From Frigoribacterium sp. Leaf8 (GTDB taxonomy: Bacteria; Actinomycetota; Actinomycetes; Actinomycetales; Microbacteriaceae): DNA of 64,000 nt. This document shows, one piece after another, positions 25,196-34,338 of this stretch. Where the stretch lies: the NCBI RefSeq assembly GCF_001421165.1, contig NZ_LMKB01000005.1:815868-879867 (forward strand), in the 5' to 3' direction. The notes under the pieces were generated by a model. That model was not told the DNA's origin, ran no database searches, and saw only the letters and a list, made by a program, of their open reading frames with translations. Each line of letters opens with the position of its first letter. Position 1 is the stretch's first letter. Made by a program: the position numbers and the translations under genes.

Positions 25196-26809
25196 GTGAC
25201 TCCTGACTCCGCGCCACTCACCGACGCCGCGCCCGACCTGCACACCACCGCGGGCAAGCTCGCCGACCTCAAGGCCCGCTATCACGAGGCCGTGACGGCC
25301 AGCGGCGAGGCCGCGATCGCGAAGCAGCACGCCAAGGGCAAGAAGACGGCCCGCGAACGGATCGACGAGCTGCTCGACCCGGGTTCGTTCGTCGAACTCG
25401 ACGAGTTCGTCCGACACCGCACCCACGCCTTCGGCATGGAGGCCAAACGGCCCTACGGCGACGCGGTCGTCACGGGAACGGGCACGATCCACGGCCGCCA
25501 GGTCGCGGTCTACTCGCAGGACTTCACCATCTTCGGCGGCTCGCTCGGCGAGGTGGCGGGTGAGAAGATCATCAAGGTCATGCAGCTGGCCCTCAAGACC
25601 GGGGTGCCCATCATCGGCATCCTCGACTCGGGCGGAGCGCGCATCCAGGAGGGCGTCGTCGCCCTGGGCAAGTACGGCGAGATCTTCCGACTGAACACGG
25701 CCGCCTCGGGCGTCATCCCCCAGATCTCGCTGATCATGGGCCCCGCGGCCGGAGGCGCGGTGTACTCCCCCGCGCTGACCGACTTCGTGATCATGGTCGA
25801 CAAGACCAGCCACATGTTCGTCACCGGCCCGGACGTCATCAAGACCGTGACGGGCGAGGACGTGGGCTTCGAAGAGCTCGGCGGAGCCCTGACCCACAAC
25901 AAGGTCTCGGGCGTTTCGCACTACCTGGCGAGCGACGAGGACGACGCCCTCGACTACGCCCGCGCGCTGCTCTCGTACCTGCCCGACAACAACCTGGCCG
26001 ACCCGCACGTCTTCGACGTGCCGGTCGAACTCGAGACCACCGACCACGACCGCCAGCTGAACACGCTGATCCCGGACAGCCCGAACCAGCCCTACGACGT
26101 CATGACGGTCATCGACCACGTCGTCGACGACGGCGAGTTCCTCGAGGTCCAGCCGCTGTTCGCGCCCAACATCGTCGTGGGCTTCGGCCGGGTGGAGGGC
26201 CGTCCGGTGGGCGTGATCGCCAACCAGCCGTCCGCCATGGCTGGCACCCTCAACATCGAGGCCGGCGAGAAGGCCAGTCGTTTCGTGCGCTTCTGCGACG
26301 CGTTCAACATCCCGATCCTCACCCTGGTCGACGTGCCCGGCTACCTGCCCGGCACGGACCAGGAGTGGACCGGTGTCATCCGTCGCGGAGCCAAGCTGCT
26401 CTACGCCTACGCCGAGGCCACGGTCCCGCTCGTGACGGTGATCACCCGCAAGGCGTACGGCGGCGCCTACATCGTCATGGGGTCGAAGCAGTTGGGTGCC
26501 GACATCAACCTCGCGTGGCCCACGGCCGAGATCGCCGTGATGGGCGGTCAGGGCGCCGTCAACATCCTCTACCGCAACGAGATCAAGGCGGCGGCCGAGG
26601 CGGGCGAAGACGTGGCGGCCGTGCGCACGCGACTGGCCAACGAGTACACCTACAACGTGGCGAGTCCCTTCCTCGCCGCGGAGCGGGGCGAACTCGACGG
26701 TGTCGTCGAACCGGCCGCGACCCGCGTCGCCGTCATCAAGGCACTGCGGGCCCTCAAGACCAAGCGGGCGACCCTGCCGCCGAAGAAGCACGGGAACATC
26801 CCCCTGTGA
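25196..26809 (+). CDS. accD: Acyl-CoA carboxylase beta subunit (carboxyltransferase)
   Basis: A 537-residue biotin-dependent carboxyltransferase of the actinobacterial acetyl/propionyl-CoA carboxylase type. It moves CO2 from carboxybiotin to the acyl-CoA, giving malonyl- or methylmalonyl-CoA for fatty acid synthesis. [16 protein letters not shown] (about 42-57) is typical. The two oxyanion regions are visible: SGGARIQEG around 144 and, in the second half, GYLPG and [13 protein letters not shown] around 420. I choose the GTG seven bases after TAGAGT; another GTG three codons upstream would overlap that hexamer. The stop overlaps the accE start (GTGA). It would act with the carboxylase subunit 5.7 kb downstream. 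Confidence 0.93.
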   Translation: MTPDSAPLTDAAPDLHTTAGKLADLKARYHEAVTASGEAAIAKQHAKGKKTARERIDELLDPGSFVELDEFVRHRTHAFGMEAKRPYGDAVVTGTGTIHGRQVAVYSQDFTIFGGSLGEVAGEKIIKVMQLALKTGVPIIGILDSGGARIQEGVVALGKYGEIFRLNTAASGVIPQISLIMGPAAGGAVYSPALTDFVIMVDKTSHMFVTGPDVIKTVTGEDVGFEELGGALTHNKVSGVSHYLASDEDDALDYARALLSYLPDNNLADPHVFDVPVELETTDHDRQLNTLIPDSPNQPYDVMTVIDHVVDDGEFLEVQPLFAPNIVVGFGRVEGRPVGVIANQPSAMAGTLNIEAGEKASRFVRFCDAFNIPILTLVDVPGYLPGTDQEWTGVIRRGAKLLYAYAEATVPLVTVITRKAYGGAYIVMGSKQLGADINLAWPTAEIAVMGGQGAVNILYRNEIKAAAEAGEDVAAVRTRLANEYTYNVASPFLAAERGELDGVVEPAATRVAVIKALRALKTKRATLPPKKHGNIPL

Positions 26810-27087
26810 GTGGTCGCCACGCCGCCGCCTCCCCCGACCCGGCGGACTCCCCCACCGACTCGGTCGAGCAGCCGTCGGCTCCCCTCATCAGGGTCGTCGC
26901 CGGGGACCCGACGCCCGACGAACTGGCGGCCGTCACGGCGCTGCTCGCCGCCGTCGCGGCCGGCCGGGCCGGATCGGCGACGACGACGTCCTCCCGACCC
27001 ACGACGTCGGGCTGGACGCGATCGGCCCGGGCACCGCGTCCCGTCATCACGGCCGGAGAAGGCCGCTGGCGGGGTTTCGAGGGCTGA
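26806..27087 (+). CDS. accE: Acyl-CoA carboxylase epsilon subunit
   Basis: A 93-residue protein whose GTG overlaps the accD stop. After a polar N-terminus it has [22 protein letters not shown] (about 28-49), the conserved start of AccE/PccE epsilon chains, and a Trp/Arg-rich end ([12 protein letters not shown], then GRWRGF) that is also typical. Epsilon subunits bind carboxyltransferase and increase activity in Streptomyces and Mycobacterium. A short GC hairpin follows. Confidence 0.82.
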   Translation: MSGRHAAASPDPADSPTDSVEQPSAPLIRVVAGDPTPDELAAVTALLAAVAAGRAGSATTTSSRPTTSGWTRSARAPRPVITAGEGRWRGFEG

Positions 27088-27112
27088 CGCCCCCGGAACG
27101 GGGGTAGACGCA

Positions 27113-27144
27113 GTCATCTTCCCCCGCCTGTCCCCCTAAATGAC
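27113..27144. promoter_or_regulatory. Inverted-repeat element, possible operator
   Basis: GTCAT at 27113-27117 and ATGAC at 27140-27144 form a dyad of 32 bases. The outer bases extend it imperfectly (GCAGTCAT against ATGACGACTGC). It lies in the gene-poor stretch 27088-27360 beside a signalling gene cluster. Binding by that cluster's regulator is only a guess. Confidence 0.25.
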
Positions 27145-27223
27145 GACTGCACCCGCGGCCCCGACCCACCATGCTTGCTCTTGCTAGGTGTCTCTCTAGG
27201 AGTCACACCACCAGCAGGACCAC

Positions 27224-27280
27224 ATGGGTAGTGGATTCCTGCCGGGGGGAGTCAGGGCGACATTCGGGTTGCCGCCCTGA
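27224..27280 (+). CDS. Candidate 18-residue peptide, speculative
   Basis: ATG after an AGGA at four bases, then 18 codons: a short Gly/Pro-rich peptide starting MGSGFLPGG and ending in LPP. The stop falls within a hairpin and a strong terminator follows directly, so if transcribed the message would end here. No similar protein comes to mind and codon evidence is too short to judge. It could equally be a non-coding RNA or nothing. Confidence 0.2.
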   Translation: MGSGFLPGGVRATFGLPP

Positions 27281-27283
27281 CTC
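27249..27283. terminator. Hairpin upstream of the main terminator
   Basis: An 11-bp perfect stem (27249-27259 and 27273-27283) with a 13-base loop. Together with the following palindrome it makes a double hairpin between accE and the convergent signalling genes. It might be a terminator or part of a structured RNA. Confidence 0.55.
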
Positions 27284-27291
27284 AGGGTCTC

Positions 27292-27321
27292 GGAAGGGCC
27301 GGACGATCGTCCGGCCCTTCC
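27292..27321. terminator. Bidirectional terminator palindrome
   Basis: A perfect 30-base palindrome (15 bp per arm; the hairpin loop would take the central bases) followed on the plus strand by TTCTTCC. It lies between the plus-strand accE region and the minus-strand signalling genes. Confidence 0.85.
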
Positions 27322-27360
27322 TTCTTCCCCGGCCCTGCCGTGAGGCTGCCCGGTGGATGA

Positions 27361-28407
27361 TCAGGGGGCCGAGCGGGGGATCTGCAGCCAGAGCTGCACC
27401 TCGTCGGCGTCGTCGTCCTCGTCCGCGTCGGCCGAGACGCCCCGGCCGAGGGCGCTCGACGACAGGTCCGGCGAACCGAGCCCGACGACCGTGACGGCGT
27501 CGTCTCCCCCGCCCTGGACGGTCCGGACGATGATGCGATCGGCGAGCGAGCCGCGGAGGGCCTCGGCGAGCACGGCATGGACCCGCCGCAGATCCGTTGG
27601 CCCGAGGTCGTCGAGGCCTCCCTCGTCGAGTAGGCTGACGACGGCCCCCCGACGACGCGCCGCCATGACCTCGTGACGCACGTCGTCGTCGAGGAGGCGG
27701 CGTCCCCGGATCTCGTCCCGGATGGCCCCCTCGAGGTTCAGGCACTCCTGGCGCTCGGCCGCGGTCAGGTCGCCGTGTCGATCGACGATGGTCTGGAGCA
27801 TCGGCCGTGCCGTCCGGCCCGTCTGCAGCAGCCGGTACTGCCGCTCGTTCACGTGGGCTTCCTGCGCGGCCTGCCAGTCCGCCGCCTCGTGCTCGGCGAG
27901 GATGAACTCCCGCGTCTCGCGCCCGGCACGCGTCAGCGTGCTCGACATCGCGTGGCTGAAGGCGACCCAGACCACGCTGCCGACGATGCCGAGGTCGGCG
28001 ATCTGTTCGGCCCCGGCCCAGAGCACCCCGTGAGCCGCCATGAATCCGACCCCGAGCCAGGCGAACCCCTGGCGGCGTCTCGTCGACACGATCACCATGA
28101 GCGTGCCCACGGCCGCCACGTACCACGTGGCATAGCCGTTCTTCACCGAGCTGTCGAGCTCGGAGGTCACGACCAGCGGGAGGACGATGCTTACGGCGAG
28201 GCAGAACGAGGCCAGCCACACGGGCATGATGACGTGGCGGCTGGGCCACAGCACGGCCACGGTCGCCGCGGCGTACAACACCATGCACGCGACGACGGGA
28301 AGCGGATCGGTGAACCGGTCCAACGAGGCCACGGCGAGGACCAGATGGTAGGCCGAGAAGACGGCGGCGAGCGAGACGATGAGCCACCGCGGCACGGAGA
28401 CCCTCAC
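27361..28407 (-). CDS. Membrane protein with degenerate kinase-like cytoplasmic part
   Basis: A 348-residue protein. About six hydrophobic segments fill residues 5-155. The cytoplasmic part (about 165-348) has a helical region resembling a histidine kinase dimerisation segment and a C-terminal alpha/beta part ending VQLWLQIPR, like the last strand of a HATPase domain. The ATP-lid motifs (DNG.G, GLG) and a phosphorylatable His motif are missing. An Asp/Glu run lies near 325-338. The GTG overlaps the stop of the true kinase gene as GTGA, so the two are made together. A role as an accessory sensor or kinase modulator is inferred from position. Confidence 0.7.
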   Translation of the reverse strand: MRVSVPRWLIVSLAAVFSAYHLVLAVASLDRFTDPLPVVACMVLYAAATVAVLWPSRHVIMPVWLASFCLAVSIVLPLVVTSELDSSVKNGYATWYVAAVGTLMVIVSTRRRQGFAWLGVGFMAAHGVLWAGAEQIADLGIVGSVVWVAFSHAMSSTLTRAGRETREFILAEHEAADWQAAQEAHVNERQYRLLQTGRTARPMLQTIVDRHGDLTAAERQECLNLEGAIRDEIRGRRLLDDDVRHEVMAARRRGAVVSLLDEGGLDDLGPTDLRRVHAVLAEALRGSLADRIIVRTVQGGGDDAVTVVGLGSPDLSSSALGRGVSADADEDDDADEVQLWLQIPRSAP

Positions 28408-29717
28408 GCGACGCCCTCCGGGATGCCCGTCTCGTCGGCGCGGTCGGGCGAGGGACGGGGAGCCGATCCCCCCTCGAGGAGGGCGCCGACCGGCCACTGC
28501 AGTCGCACGAGGGTTCCGCGCCCCGGTGCCGAGTCGATGGTCGCGAGTCCGCCGGCGTTGTTCAGCCTCTCGTGGATCGACACCCGGACACCCAGACGCT
28601 CGGTCGGCACCGTCGCCGGCTCGAAGCCCTTGCCCGTGTCGCCGACCTCGACGGTCGTGAGGCCGGTCGCCTCGCGGGTGACGTCGACCCACCGCCGGAC
28701 ACCGGGCGCGTCCCCGGCGTGCTGGGAACTGTTCACCAGGGCCTGCACGGCGGCCGAGTAGAGGGCCTCCGCGGCGGTGGACGGGATGCCCTCGCCCTCG
28801 ATCGGGCCCCGGCGCAGCTCGACCGAGACGCCCAGGTCCGACACGGCGGCCGCGATGCGGTCGACCATGCCCGTGACCGTCGTGTCGGACTCGTCGAACG
28901 GCGTCGTGCTCGCCGCCGCCGAGAGGTGGGACATCGCGTTCCGGGCCATGTTGGTCGACAGCTCACGTTCTTCGGGCGACCAGGCCCTGGCCGCCTGGAT
29001 GAAGGTCGTGAGGACGCTGTCGTGCACGATGGCGTCGACCTGCACCCGCTCGAGCTCGGTGGCGTGCTCGCGGATCGCCTCGGAGTACCGCGCGACCGCG
29101 GTCGCCTGGGCCTGGTCGACGTTCGCGGCCGCCTGGCGCAGGATCACCACGAGGATCAGGACCGCACCGCCGAGCAGGATCGCGTAGACGGAGTCGAGGG
29201 TCGCGCGCTGCGGGGAGACCGCTCCGCCCGACGGCGTCAGGCGGATGAAGCCGTAGACGGCGGGGGCGACGAAGAGGTAGCCGGTCGCGATCCAGGTGGA
29301 GAACGCCGACGCGGCCGAGGCCGTGGCGACGGTGCACAGGTACCAGAGCCAGGGCACGCTCGCCTGGACCTCGCTGGGGTCGTCGACGGCGAGGGGCCAG
29401 GTGACCAGCGCGATCAGGTAGGCGATCGCGACGAAGGCCTCGACCGTGGTCACGCCGCGCTGCACGAGGCTCGCCACGACCAACGCCAGGAACCCGCCGA
29501 ACATGGCCAGGCCGATCACCCAGGCCCAGGCGAGCTGCATGCTCCCGACCTGACCGATCATCCCGGGCAGGGCCTGCAGGCCGAACACGAGACCGGCCGC
29601 GGCGATGATGCGCCCCAGCACCTTGTCGAGCAGGGCACGACTGATCGGGTTGCGCGGGGGCCGCAAGGGTCCGAGCGGGAGCGGGCCGGTCAGCCGACCC
29701 TCACCGGCCATCGCCAC
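28404..29717 (-). CDS. Sensor histidine kinase (NarL/DesK-type)
   Basis: A 437-residue membrane kinase. Five or six hydrophobic segments lie between about 36 and 195, with almost no extracytoplasmic domain. The dimerisation helix carries VHDSVLTTF with the likely phosphoacceptor His232. The ATPase domain in the last 110 residues shows VGDTGKGF (G1 box) and LGVRVSI, then GRGTLVRLQW. A second possible start is the ATG two codons downstream; both overlap the response regulator gene, so the order regulator-kinase-accessory protein is translationally coupled. The stimulus is unknown. The C-terminal 15 residues are a Pro/Asp/Glu tail. Confidence 0.87.
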   Translation of the reverse strand: MAMAGEGRLTGPLPLGPLRPPRNPISRALLDKVLGRIIAAAGLVFGLQALPGMIGQVGSMQLAWAWVIGLAMFGGFLALVVASLVQRGVTTVEAFVAIAYLIALVTWPLAVDDPSEVQASVPWLWYLCTVATASAASAFSTWIATGYLFVAPAVYGFIRLTPSGGAVSPQRATLDSVYAILLGGAVLILVVILRQAAANVDQAQATAVARYSEAIREHATELERVQVDAIVHDSVLTTFIQAARAWSPEERELSTNMARNAMSHLSAAASTTPFDESDTTVTGMVDRIAAAVSDLGVSVELRRGPIEGEGIPSTAAEALYSAAVQALVNSSQHAGDAPGVRRWVDVTREATGLTTVEVGDTGKGFEPATVPTERLGVRVSIHERLNNAGGLATIDSAPGRGTLVRLQWPVGALLEGGSAPRPSPDRADETGIPEGVA

Positions 29718-30405
29718 CGTCCGCGTCGAGCCCCGGCAGGATGCCGTCCTCGACGGCGCGACGGAGGAGGTCGACCTTGGTGGGTGCCGGGCGTCCGACC
29801 TCGACGTACTTGACGCGGATGCGGTCGAGGTACTCGCGGGCCGTCGAGTAGCCGATGCCGAGCTGTTGGGCGGCCAGCTTCAGCGGCAGACCCGAGGCGT
29901 AGAGGTGCAGGATCTCGCGCTCGCGACGACCGAGCTGGGCCTTGGCGAAGTCGCGGTCGGCATCGATCGCGCTCGCCCACTCGAGGTTGTTGAGCACGTC
30001 GCCGCGGGCGACCGTGGCGACCGCGGCCATGACGGTCTTCGTGGCGGAGGACTTCGGGATGACGCCGGCCGCCCCCGCGGCGAGCGCCTCACGGACCGAG
30101 GCGACCCGGTCGGCGATGCTGTGCACGAGGACGGCCGACCCCGTCGCCTGGACGCGCTTGACGTTCTCGGTGACGGTCGAGCCGTCGCCGAGCGACAGGT
30201 CGAGGACGACGACGTCGACCTCGCGACCCGCGAGGTTCTCGACGAACTCCTGCACGCCGGCGGCGGTGAGGATCACCTCGAAGCCCTCGTTCTGGCACGC
30301 GGCCTGGATGCCGAGCCGCACCGACTCGTGGTCGTCGACGACGGCGACCCTCACGGGTCCTGTCTGGCGGGTGGCGATGGGGGTCTCGGTCGTGATGTCT
30401 GACAC
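29701..30405 (-). CDS. Response regulator, LuxR-type output
   Basis: A 234-residue regulator. The receiver domain (about 17-140) has the acidic pair VVDDHE at about 22-27, the phosphorylated Asp69 in VVLDLSL, and Lys in IPKSSA. The output domain has LGRREREILHLYASGLPLKLAAQQLGI..STAREYL, a LuxR/NarL-type helix-turn-helix (about 165-210). The GTG start follows AAGGA at six bases. TACGAT at 30464-30469 on the same strand is a plausible -10 with a leader of about 50 bases. First gene of the signalling operon. Confidence 0.92.
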   Translation of the reverse strand: MSDITTETPIATRQTGPVRVAVVDDHESVRLGIQAACQNEGFEVILTAAGVQEFVENLAGREVDVVVLDLSLGDGSTVTENVKRVQATGSAVLVHSIADRVASVREALAAGAAGVIPKSSATKTVMAAVATVARGDVLNNLEWASAIDADRDFAKAQLGRREREILHLYASGLPLKLAAQQLGIGYSTAREYLDRIRVKYVEVGRPAPTKVDLLRRAVEDGILPGLDADGGDGR

Positions 30406-30463
30406 GGTGATCCTTCGGTCGGCGTGTGCCCTGGTCCCTGAATCCCGGGCGTGCACGGGGTAC

Positions 30464-30469
30464 ATCGTA
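30464..30469 (-). promoter_or_regulatory. Putative -10 element of the signalling operon
   Basis: TACGAT on the minus strand, about 58 bases before the regulator's GTG start. Confidence 0.45.
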
Positions 30470-30482
30470 ACCGGACGGCGGC

Positions 30483-31724
30483 TCAGGCCGGCAGCAGGCG
30501 CACCACCGTCTCGACGTGGTGCGTGTTCGGGAAGAGGTCGTACGCCTGCAGGGCGTCGAGCGCGTAGCCCCGCTCGGCGAAGAGGGCCACGTCCCGGGCG
30601 AGGGCGACCGGGTCGCACGCGACGTAGACGACCTGGGCCGGGCGGAGGGCCGCGATCTCGGACACCACGTCGCGCCCGGCGCCCGAGCGGGGCGGGTCGA
30701 GCACGACCGTCGCGGCGGCGAGGCGCTCGCGCTCGGCGTCGCTCGCCTGCGACGCGGTCTGGCGCAACCAGCGCTCGACGCGTCCCGTCACGGCCGACGC
30801 GCCGATCCACTCGGCCAGGTTCTCGGACGCGTGCTCGGTGGCCCGCTCGTCGCTCTCGACGCTCGTGATGCGCGTCCCCGCACCGAAGCGGTCCCCCACG
30901 GCGGCGGCGAGGAGTCCGACCCCGCCGTACAGGTCGAGGTTGGCGCCCTTCGGGTCGAAGCGCTCGGGGTCGATCATGGTCTGCACGGCGGCGGTGAGCG
31001 TGGCCGCTGCCTCGCGGTGCACCTGCCAGAAGCCGCCGTCGTCGAGCCGGAACTCGCGGTCGCCGACGACCTCGGTGATGGTCGAGCGGGCCTGCCGCCC
31101 GATGATCAGACGCGCGCCTCCGCCGCTCGGGGCGACGACGTCGACGTGTTCCTCGCCGGGGAAGGCGTCACCCAGCGGCGCCACCTCGGCGACCTCCGGC
31201 GACGCGAGCGGCAGGTCGGGCACGTGCACGACCCGGTGCGACCGAGCCGCGTACTGACCGGGACGCCCCTCGGCGTCGAGGTGCAGGCGCAGGCGCGTGC
31301 GCCACCCGGTGCCGCCGCGCTCGTCGTCGCCGGGCAGGGCCTCGACCGAGACGCGGCCGTCGGCGTCGGCGATCCCGCCCATGCGGGTCAGCGCGTCGAC
31401 CACCACGCGTCGCTTCAGCTCGCGCTGGTGGCCGAGCTCGACGTGCCCGAACTCGGCGCCGCCGGCACGGTCGGTCGGATCGACCTCGAGGGCGGCCGCG
31501 CCCCACACGTGGGGTCGACGGTGCTCGCTCGCCTCGAGGACGCGCACCGTGTCGGCCCGCCAGAACGCCTTCTTGCGGTCGTCGGTGATGCGCGCCACGA
31601 CCTTCTCGCCGGGCAGGGTGTCGGTCACGAACACGACCCGCCCGTCGAGTCTGGCCACCGAGATGCCCCCGTGTGCGATGCCCGTCACGTCCAGTTCGAC
31701 CTCGCGGCCCAGCATGTCTCCCAT
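30483..31724 (-). CDS. TrmA/RumA-family RNA (uracil-5-)methyltransferase
   Basis: A 413-residue SAM-dependent RNA methyltransferase. Residues 1-60 form a TRAM RNA-binding domain (VELDVTGIAHGGISVARLDGRVVFV). The catalytic part has LDLYGGVGLLA (SAM loop, around 255-265), VVLDPPRSGAGRD around 332-344, the nucleophile Cys370 in YVACDPV and the general base Glu405 in HVETV. It lacks the N-terminal iron-sulphur cysteines of RumA, as is common in actinobacteria. Whether it modifies 23S rRNA or tRNA cannot be read. Upstream, CAGACT ends six bases before the ATG; the gene is divergent from the maf-like gene. Confidence 0.9.
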   Translation of the reverse strand: MGDMLGREVELDVTGIAHGGISVARLDGRVVFVTDTLPGEKVVARITDDRKKAFWRADTVRVLEASEHRRPHVWGAAALEVDPTDRAGGAEFGHVELGHQRELKRRVVVDALTRMGGIADADGRVSVEALPGDDERGGTGWRTRLRLHLDAEGRPGQYAARSHRVVHVPDLPLASPEVAEVAPLGDAFPGEEHVDVVAPSGGGARLIIGRQARSTITEVVGDREFRLDDGGFWQVHREAAATLTAAVQTMIDPERFDPKGANLDLYGGVGLLAAAVGDRFGAGTRITSVESDERATEHASENLAEWIGASAVTGRVERWLRQTASQASDAERERLAAATVVLDPPRSGAGRDVVSEIAALRPAQVVYVACDPVALARDVALFAERGYALDALQAYDLFPNTHHVETVVRLLPA

Positions 31725-31730
31725 GCGTCG

Positions 31731-31736
31731 AGTCTG
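31731..31736 (-). promoter_or_regulatory. Possible -10 of leaderless RNA methyltransferase gene
   Basis: CAGACT on the minus strand with six bases to the ATG. The first base does not fit TANNNT, so it is weaker than others. Confidence 0.35.
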
Positions 31737-31737
31737 A

Positions 31738-31743
31738 CAGGCT
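31738..31743 (+). promoter_or_regulatory. Possible -10 of leaderless maf-like gene
   Basis: CAGGCT with seven bases to the ATG, partly facing the methyltransferase hexamer in a 26-base divergent gap. Confidence 0.35.
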
Positions 31744-31750
31744 GGGCGGC

Positions 31751-32440
31751 ATGACCGTCCCGCTCTACCTGGCCAGCACCTCCCCCGCCCGTCTCGCCCT
31801 GCTGCGCGCCGCCGGCGTCGAGCCGGTGCTGATCAGTCCCGGTGTCGACGAAGAAGCCGCGGTCGCGGTCGAGTCGACACGGCTCGGCCGAGCGCTCACG
31901 GCGGCCGAGACGGTGCAGCACCTCGCCAGGCTCAAGGCCGAGGCCGTGCTCGACACGGTCGTCGACGGCCGCCCCCTCGACGGGTTGGTCCTCGGGGGCG
32001 ACAGCGCCTTCGAGTTCGACGGCGAGGTGCACGGCAAACCCCACGAGCCCGCCCTGGCGCTCGACCGGTGGCGCCGCATGGCCGAGATCGGCCACGGCAC
32101 CCTCTGGTCGGGTCACTGGCTGGTCGACCACCGCGGTGGCGCTCCGCGCGTCACCGCCGAGACCCCCTCAGGAGGCGCGGGCCGGGTCGGGAGCGCGTCC
32201 CTCACCTTCGCCGACGACCTCGACCCGCGCGAGCTCGCGGCCTACGTCGAGACGGGCGAGCCGCTCGAGGTCGCGGGGGCCTTCACGATCGACGGTCGGG
32301 CATCCGCGTTCATCACGCACATCGAGGGCACCCCGAGCGCCGTCGTCGGACTCTCGGTGCCCGTGCTGCGGTCGCTCGTCCGGGGCTTCGGCGTGCCGTG
32401 GCACGAGCTGTGGACCTCGCCGACCGCCGGCTCCTTGTAG
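31751..32440 (+). CDS. maf: Maf-like nucleoside triphosphate pyrophosphatase
   Basis: A 229-residue cytoplasmic enzyme of the Maf/Ham1-like group, which hydrolyses non-canonical or modified NTPs. The N-terminal signature reads [13 protein letters not shown] (about 7-19), close to the usual S.SPRR. The acidic catalytic region is [18 protein letters not shown] (about 78-95). SLTFADDLD and the GAFTIDG segment (about 171-185) complete the fold. The length exceeds the usual 190-200 through an insert before the middle. It probably precedes the carboxylase gene without sharing its promoter, since a -10 hexamer lies in between. Confidence 0.88.
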   Translation: MTVPLYLASTSPARLALLRAAGVEPVLISPGVDEEAAVAVESTRLGRALTAAETVQHLARLKAEAVLDTVVDGRPLDGLVLGGDSAFEFDGEVHGKPHEPALALDRWRRMAEIGHGTLWSGHWLVDHRGGAPRVTAETPSGGAGRVGSASLTFADDLDPRELAAYVETGEPLEVAGAFTIDGRASAFITHIEGTPSAVVGLSVPVLRSLVRGFGVPWHELWTSPTAGSL

Positions 32441-32505
32441 GTTCTGCCTCGCGCCTCCTCGTCCTTTTTGTGCACGTCAGCCAAAGGCGGACGGGGAGGG
32501 CGCAA

Positions 32506-32511
32506 TAGGGT
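32506..32511 (+). promoter_or_regulatory. Putative -10 for the biotin carboxylase gene
   Basis: TAGGGT, followed by eight bases and the ATG. The message would be leaderless or nearly so. Confidence 0.55.
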
Positions 32512-32519
32512 GGGGAACT

Positions 32520-34277
32520 ATGCCGCGTATCAGCAAGGTCCTCATCGCCAATCGTGGAGAGATCGCCGTCCGCGTGATCCGGGCCGCGCGTGACGCCGGA
32601 ATCGGCTCGGTGGCGGTCTACGCCGACCAGGACCGCGACGCCCAACACGCCCGCCTCGCCGACGAGGCCTACGCCCTGGGCGGGACGACGAGCGCCGAGA
32701 CCTACCTGGTCATCGACAAGATCCTCTCGATCGCCCGTCGCTCGGGTGCCGACGCCGTGCACCCCGGCTACGGCTTCCTCGCCGAGAACGCGGACTTCGC
32801 CCGGGCCGTCCAGGCCGCGGGCCTGGTCTGGATCGGCCCGTCGCCCGAGGCCATCGAGCAGCTGGGCGACAAGGTCTCGGCCCGGCACATCGCCGAGCGC
32901 GTCGGCGCCCCGCTCGCCCCCGGCACCCTCAACCCCGTCTCGGGCGCCGACGAGGTGCTCGAGTTCGTCGACCAGCACGGCCTCCCCGTCGCGATCAAGG
33001 CGGCCTTCGGCGGCGGCGGACGCGGTCTCAAGGTCGCCCGCACCCGCGAAGAGGTCCCCGAGCTGTTCGACTCGGCCACCCGCGAGGCCGTCGCGGCCTT
33101 CGGACGCGGCGAGTGCTTCGTCGAGAAGTACCTCGACCAGCCCCGCCACGTCGAGACCCAGTGCCTGGCCGACGCACACGGGAACGTCGTCGTCGTGTCG
33201 ACCCGCGACTGCTCGCTGCAGCGCCGTCACCAGAAGCTCGTCGAAGAGGCCCCCGCACCGTTCCTCACCGACGAGCAGACCACGAAGCTGTACGAGTCGT
33301 CGAAGGCCATCCTCCGCGAGGTCGGCTACGTCGGTGCCGGCACCTGCGAGTTCCTGATCGGCAAGGACGGCACCGTCTCGTTCCTCGAGGTCAACACGCG
33401 CCTCCAGGTCGAACACCCCGTGTCCGAAGAGGTCACCGGCATCGACCTCGTCCGCGAACAGTTCCGCCTCGCCGAGGGCGGCGTGCTCGACTACGACGAC
33501 CCCGAGGCCCGCGGCCACTCGTTCGAGTTCCGCATCAACGGCGAGGACGCCGGTCGGGGCTTCATGCCCGCCCCCGGTCCGATCCACGTCTTCAAGGCCC
33601 CGGGCGGTCCCGGCGTCCGCGTCGACAGCGGCGTCCAGGCCGGCGACGAGATCAGCGGGTCGTTCGACTCGCTTCTCGCCAAGCTGATCGTCACGGGTTC
33701 TTCGCGCGAGGACGCCCTCGAGCGTTCCCGTCGCGCCCTGGCCGAGTTCGAGGTCGCCGGCCTGCCGACCGTGCTGCCGTTCCACCGTGCCATCGTCGAC
33801 GACCCCGCCTTCGCGCCGGCCGACGGTGCAGCGTTCTCCATCTACACCCGCTGGATCGAGACCGAGTTCGACAACACCATCCCCGCGTGGAGCGGCGAGG
33901 CCGAGGCCCCCCGGCCGGCCGACGAACGCGACACCGTCGTGGTCGAGGTGGGCGGAAAGCGCCTCGAGGTCTCGCTGCCGGCGGGCCTCGGGTCGCGCAC
34001 CGCGCCTCCTGCGGTCGCGCCCAAGCGCCGGGGCGCGCCCCGGTCGTCGGTCGTCACCGCGACCGGTGCCGAGGTCAAGGCTCCGATGCAGGCCACCGTC
34101 GTCAAGCTCGCGGTCGAGGCCGGTCAGCAGGTCGTCAAGGGCGACCTGGTGCTCGTCCTCGAGGCCATGAAGATGGAGCAGCCCGTCGCCGCCCACCGCG
34201 ACGGCACCGTCTCGGGCATCGCGGCCGTCGTCGGCGAGACGGTCTCGTCGGGTCACGTCCTGCTCAGCATCGACTGA
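32520..34277 (+). CDS. accBC: Acyl-CoA carboxylase alpha subunit (biotin carboxylase fused to biotin carrier)
   Basis: A 585-residue two-domain protein. The biotin carboxylase part (about 1-450) starts [19 protein letters not shown], has the ATP loop [12 protein letters not shown] (about 160-171), the [13 protein letters not shown] segment, [13 protein letters not shown] and [14 protein letters not shown]. After a linker rich in Ala, Pro and Arg the carrier domain (about 515-585) carries EAMKM with the biotinylated Lys551. It would make carboxybiotin for the AccD carboxyltransferase encoded 5.7 kb upstream, and be biotinylated by the nearby BirA. The size is that of AccA3-type subunits of mycobacteria and relatives. 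Confidence 0.95.
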   Translation: MPRISKVLIANRGEIAVRVIRAARDAGIGSVAVYADQDRDAQHARLADEAYALGGTTSAETYLVIDKILSIARRSGADAVHPGYGFLAENADFARAVQAAGLVWIGPSPEAIEQLGDKVSARHIAERVGAPLAPGTLNPVSGADEVLEFVDQHGLPVAIKAAFGGGGRGLKVARTREEVPELFDSATREAVAAFGRGECFVEKYLDQPRHVETQCLADAHGNVVVVSTRDCSLQRRHQKLVEEAPAPFLTDEQTTKLYESSKAILREVGYVGAGTCEFLIGKDGTVSFLEVNTRLQVEHPVSEEVTGIDLVREQFRLAEGGVLDYDDPEARGHSFEFRINGEDAGRGFMPAPGPIHVFKAPGGPGVRVDSGVQAGDEISGSFDSLLAKLIVTGSSREDALERSRRALAEFEVAGLPTVLPFHRAIVDDPAFAPADGAAFSIYTRWIETEFDNTIPAWSGEAEAPRPADERDTVVVEVGGKRLEVSLPAGLGSRTAPPAVAPKRRGAPRSSVVTATGAEVKAPMQATVVKLAVEAGQQVVKGDLVLVLEAMKMEQPVAAHRDGTVSGIAAVVGETVSSGHVLLSID

Positions 34278-34325
34278 CCCCCGCGCCGGGCCCGGCGGCG
34301 ACCGGGGACGCGCGTCGGCAGACCC

Positions 34326-34331
34326 TAGAGT
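34326..34331 (+). promoter_or_regulatory. punA: Putative -10 of leaderless punA-mutase transcript
   Basis: TAGAGT followed by seven bases and the ATG. Confidence 0.65.
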
Positions 34332-34338
34332 GGACGCC

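Noticed and set aside
27171..27494. A 107-codon plus-strand frame starting in the accE-kinase gap
   Set aside because: It runs through the terminator palindrome and into the antisense of a real gene; codon use is poor. At most the first part could matter.
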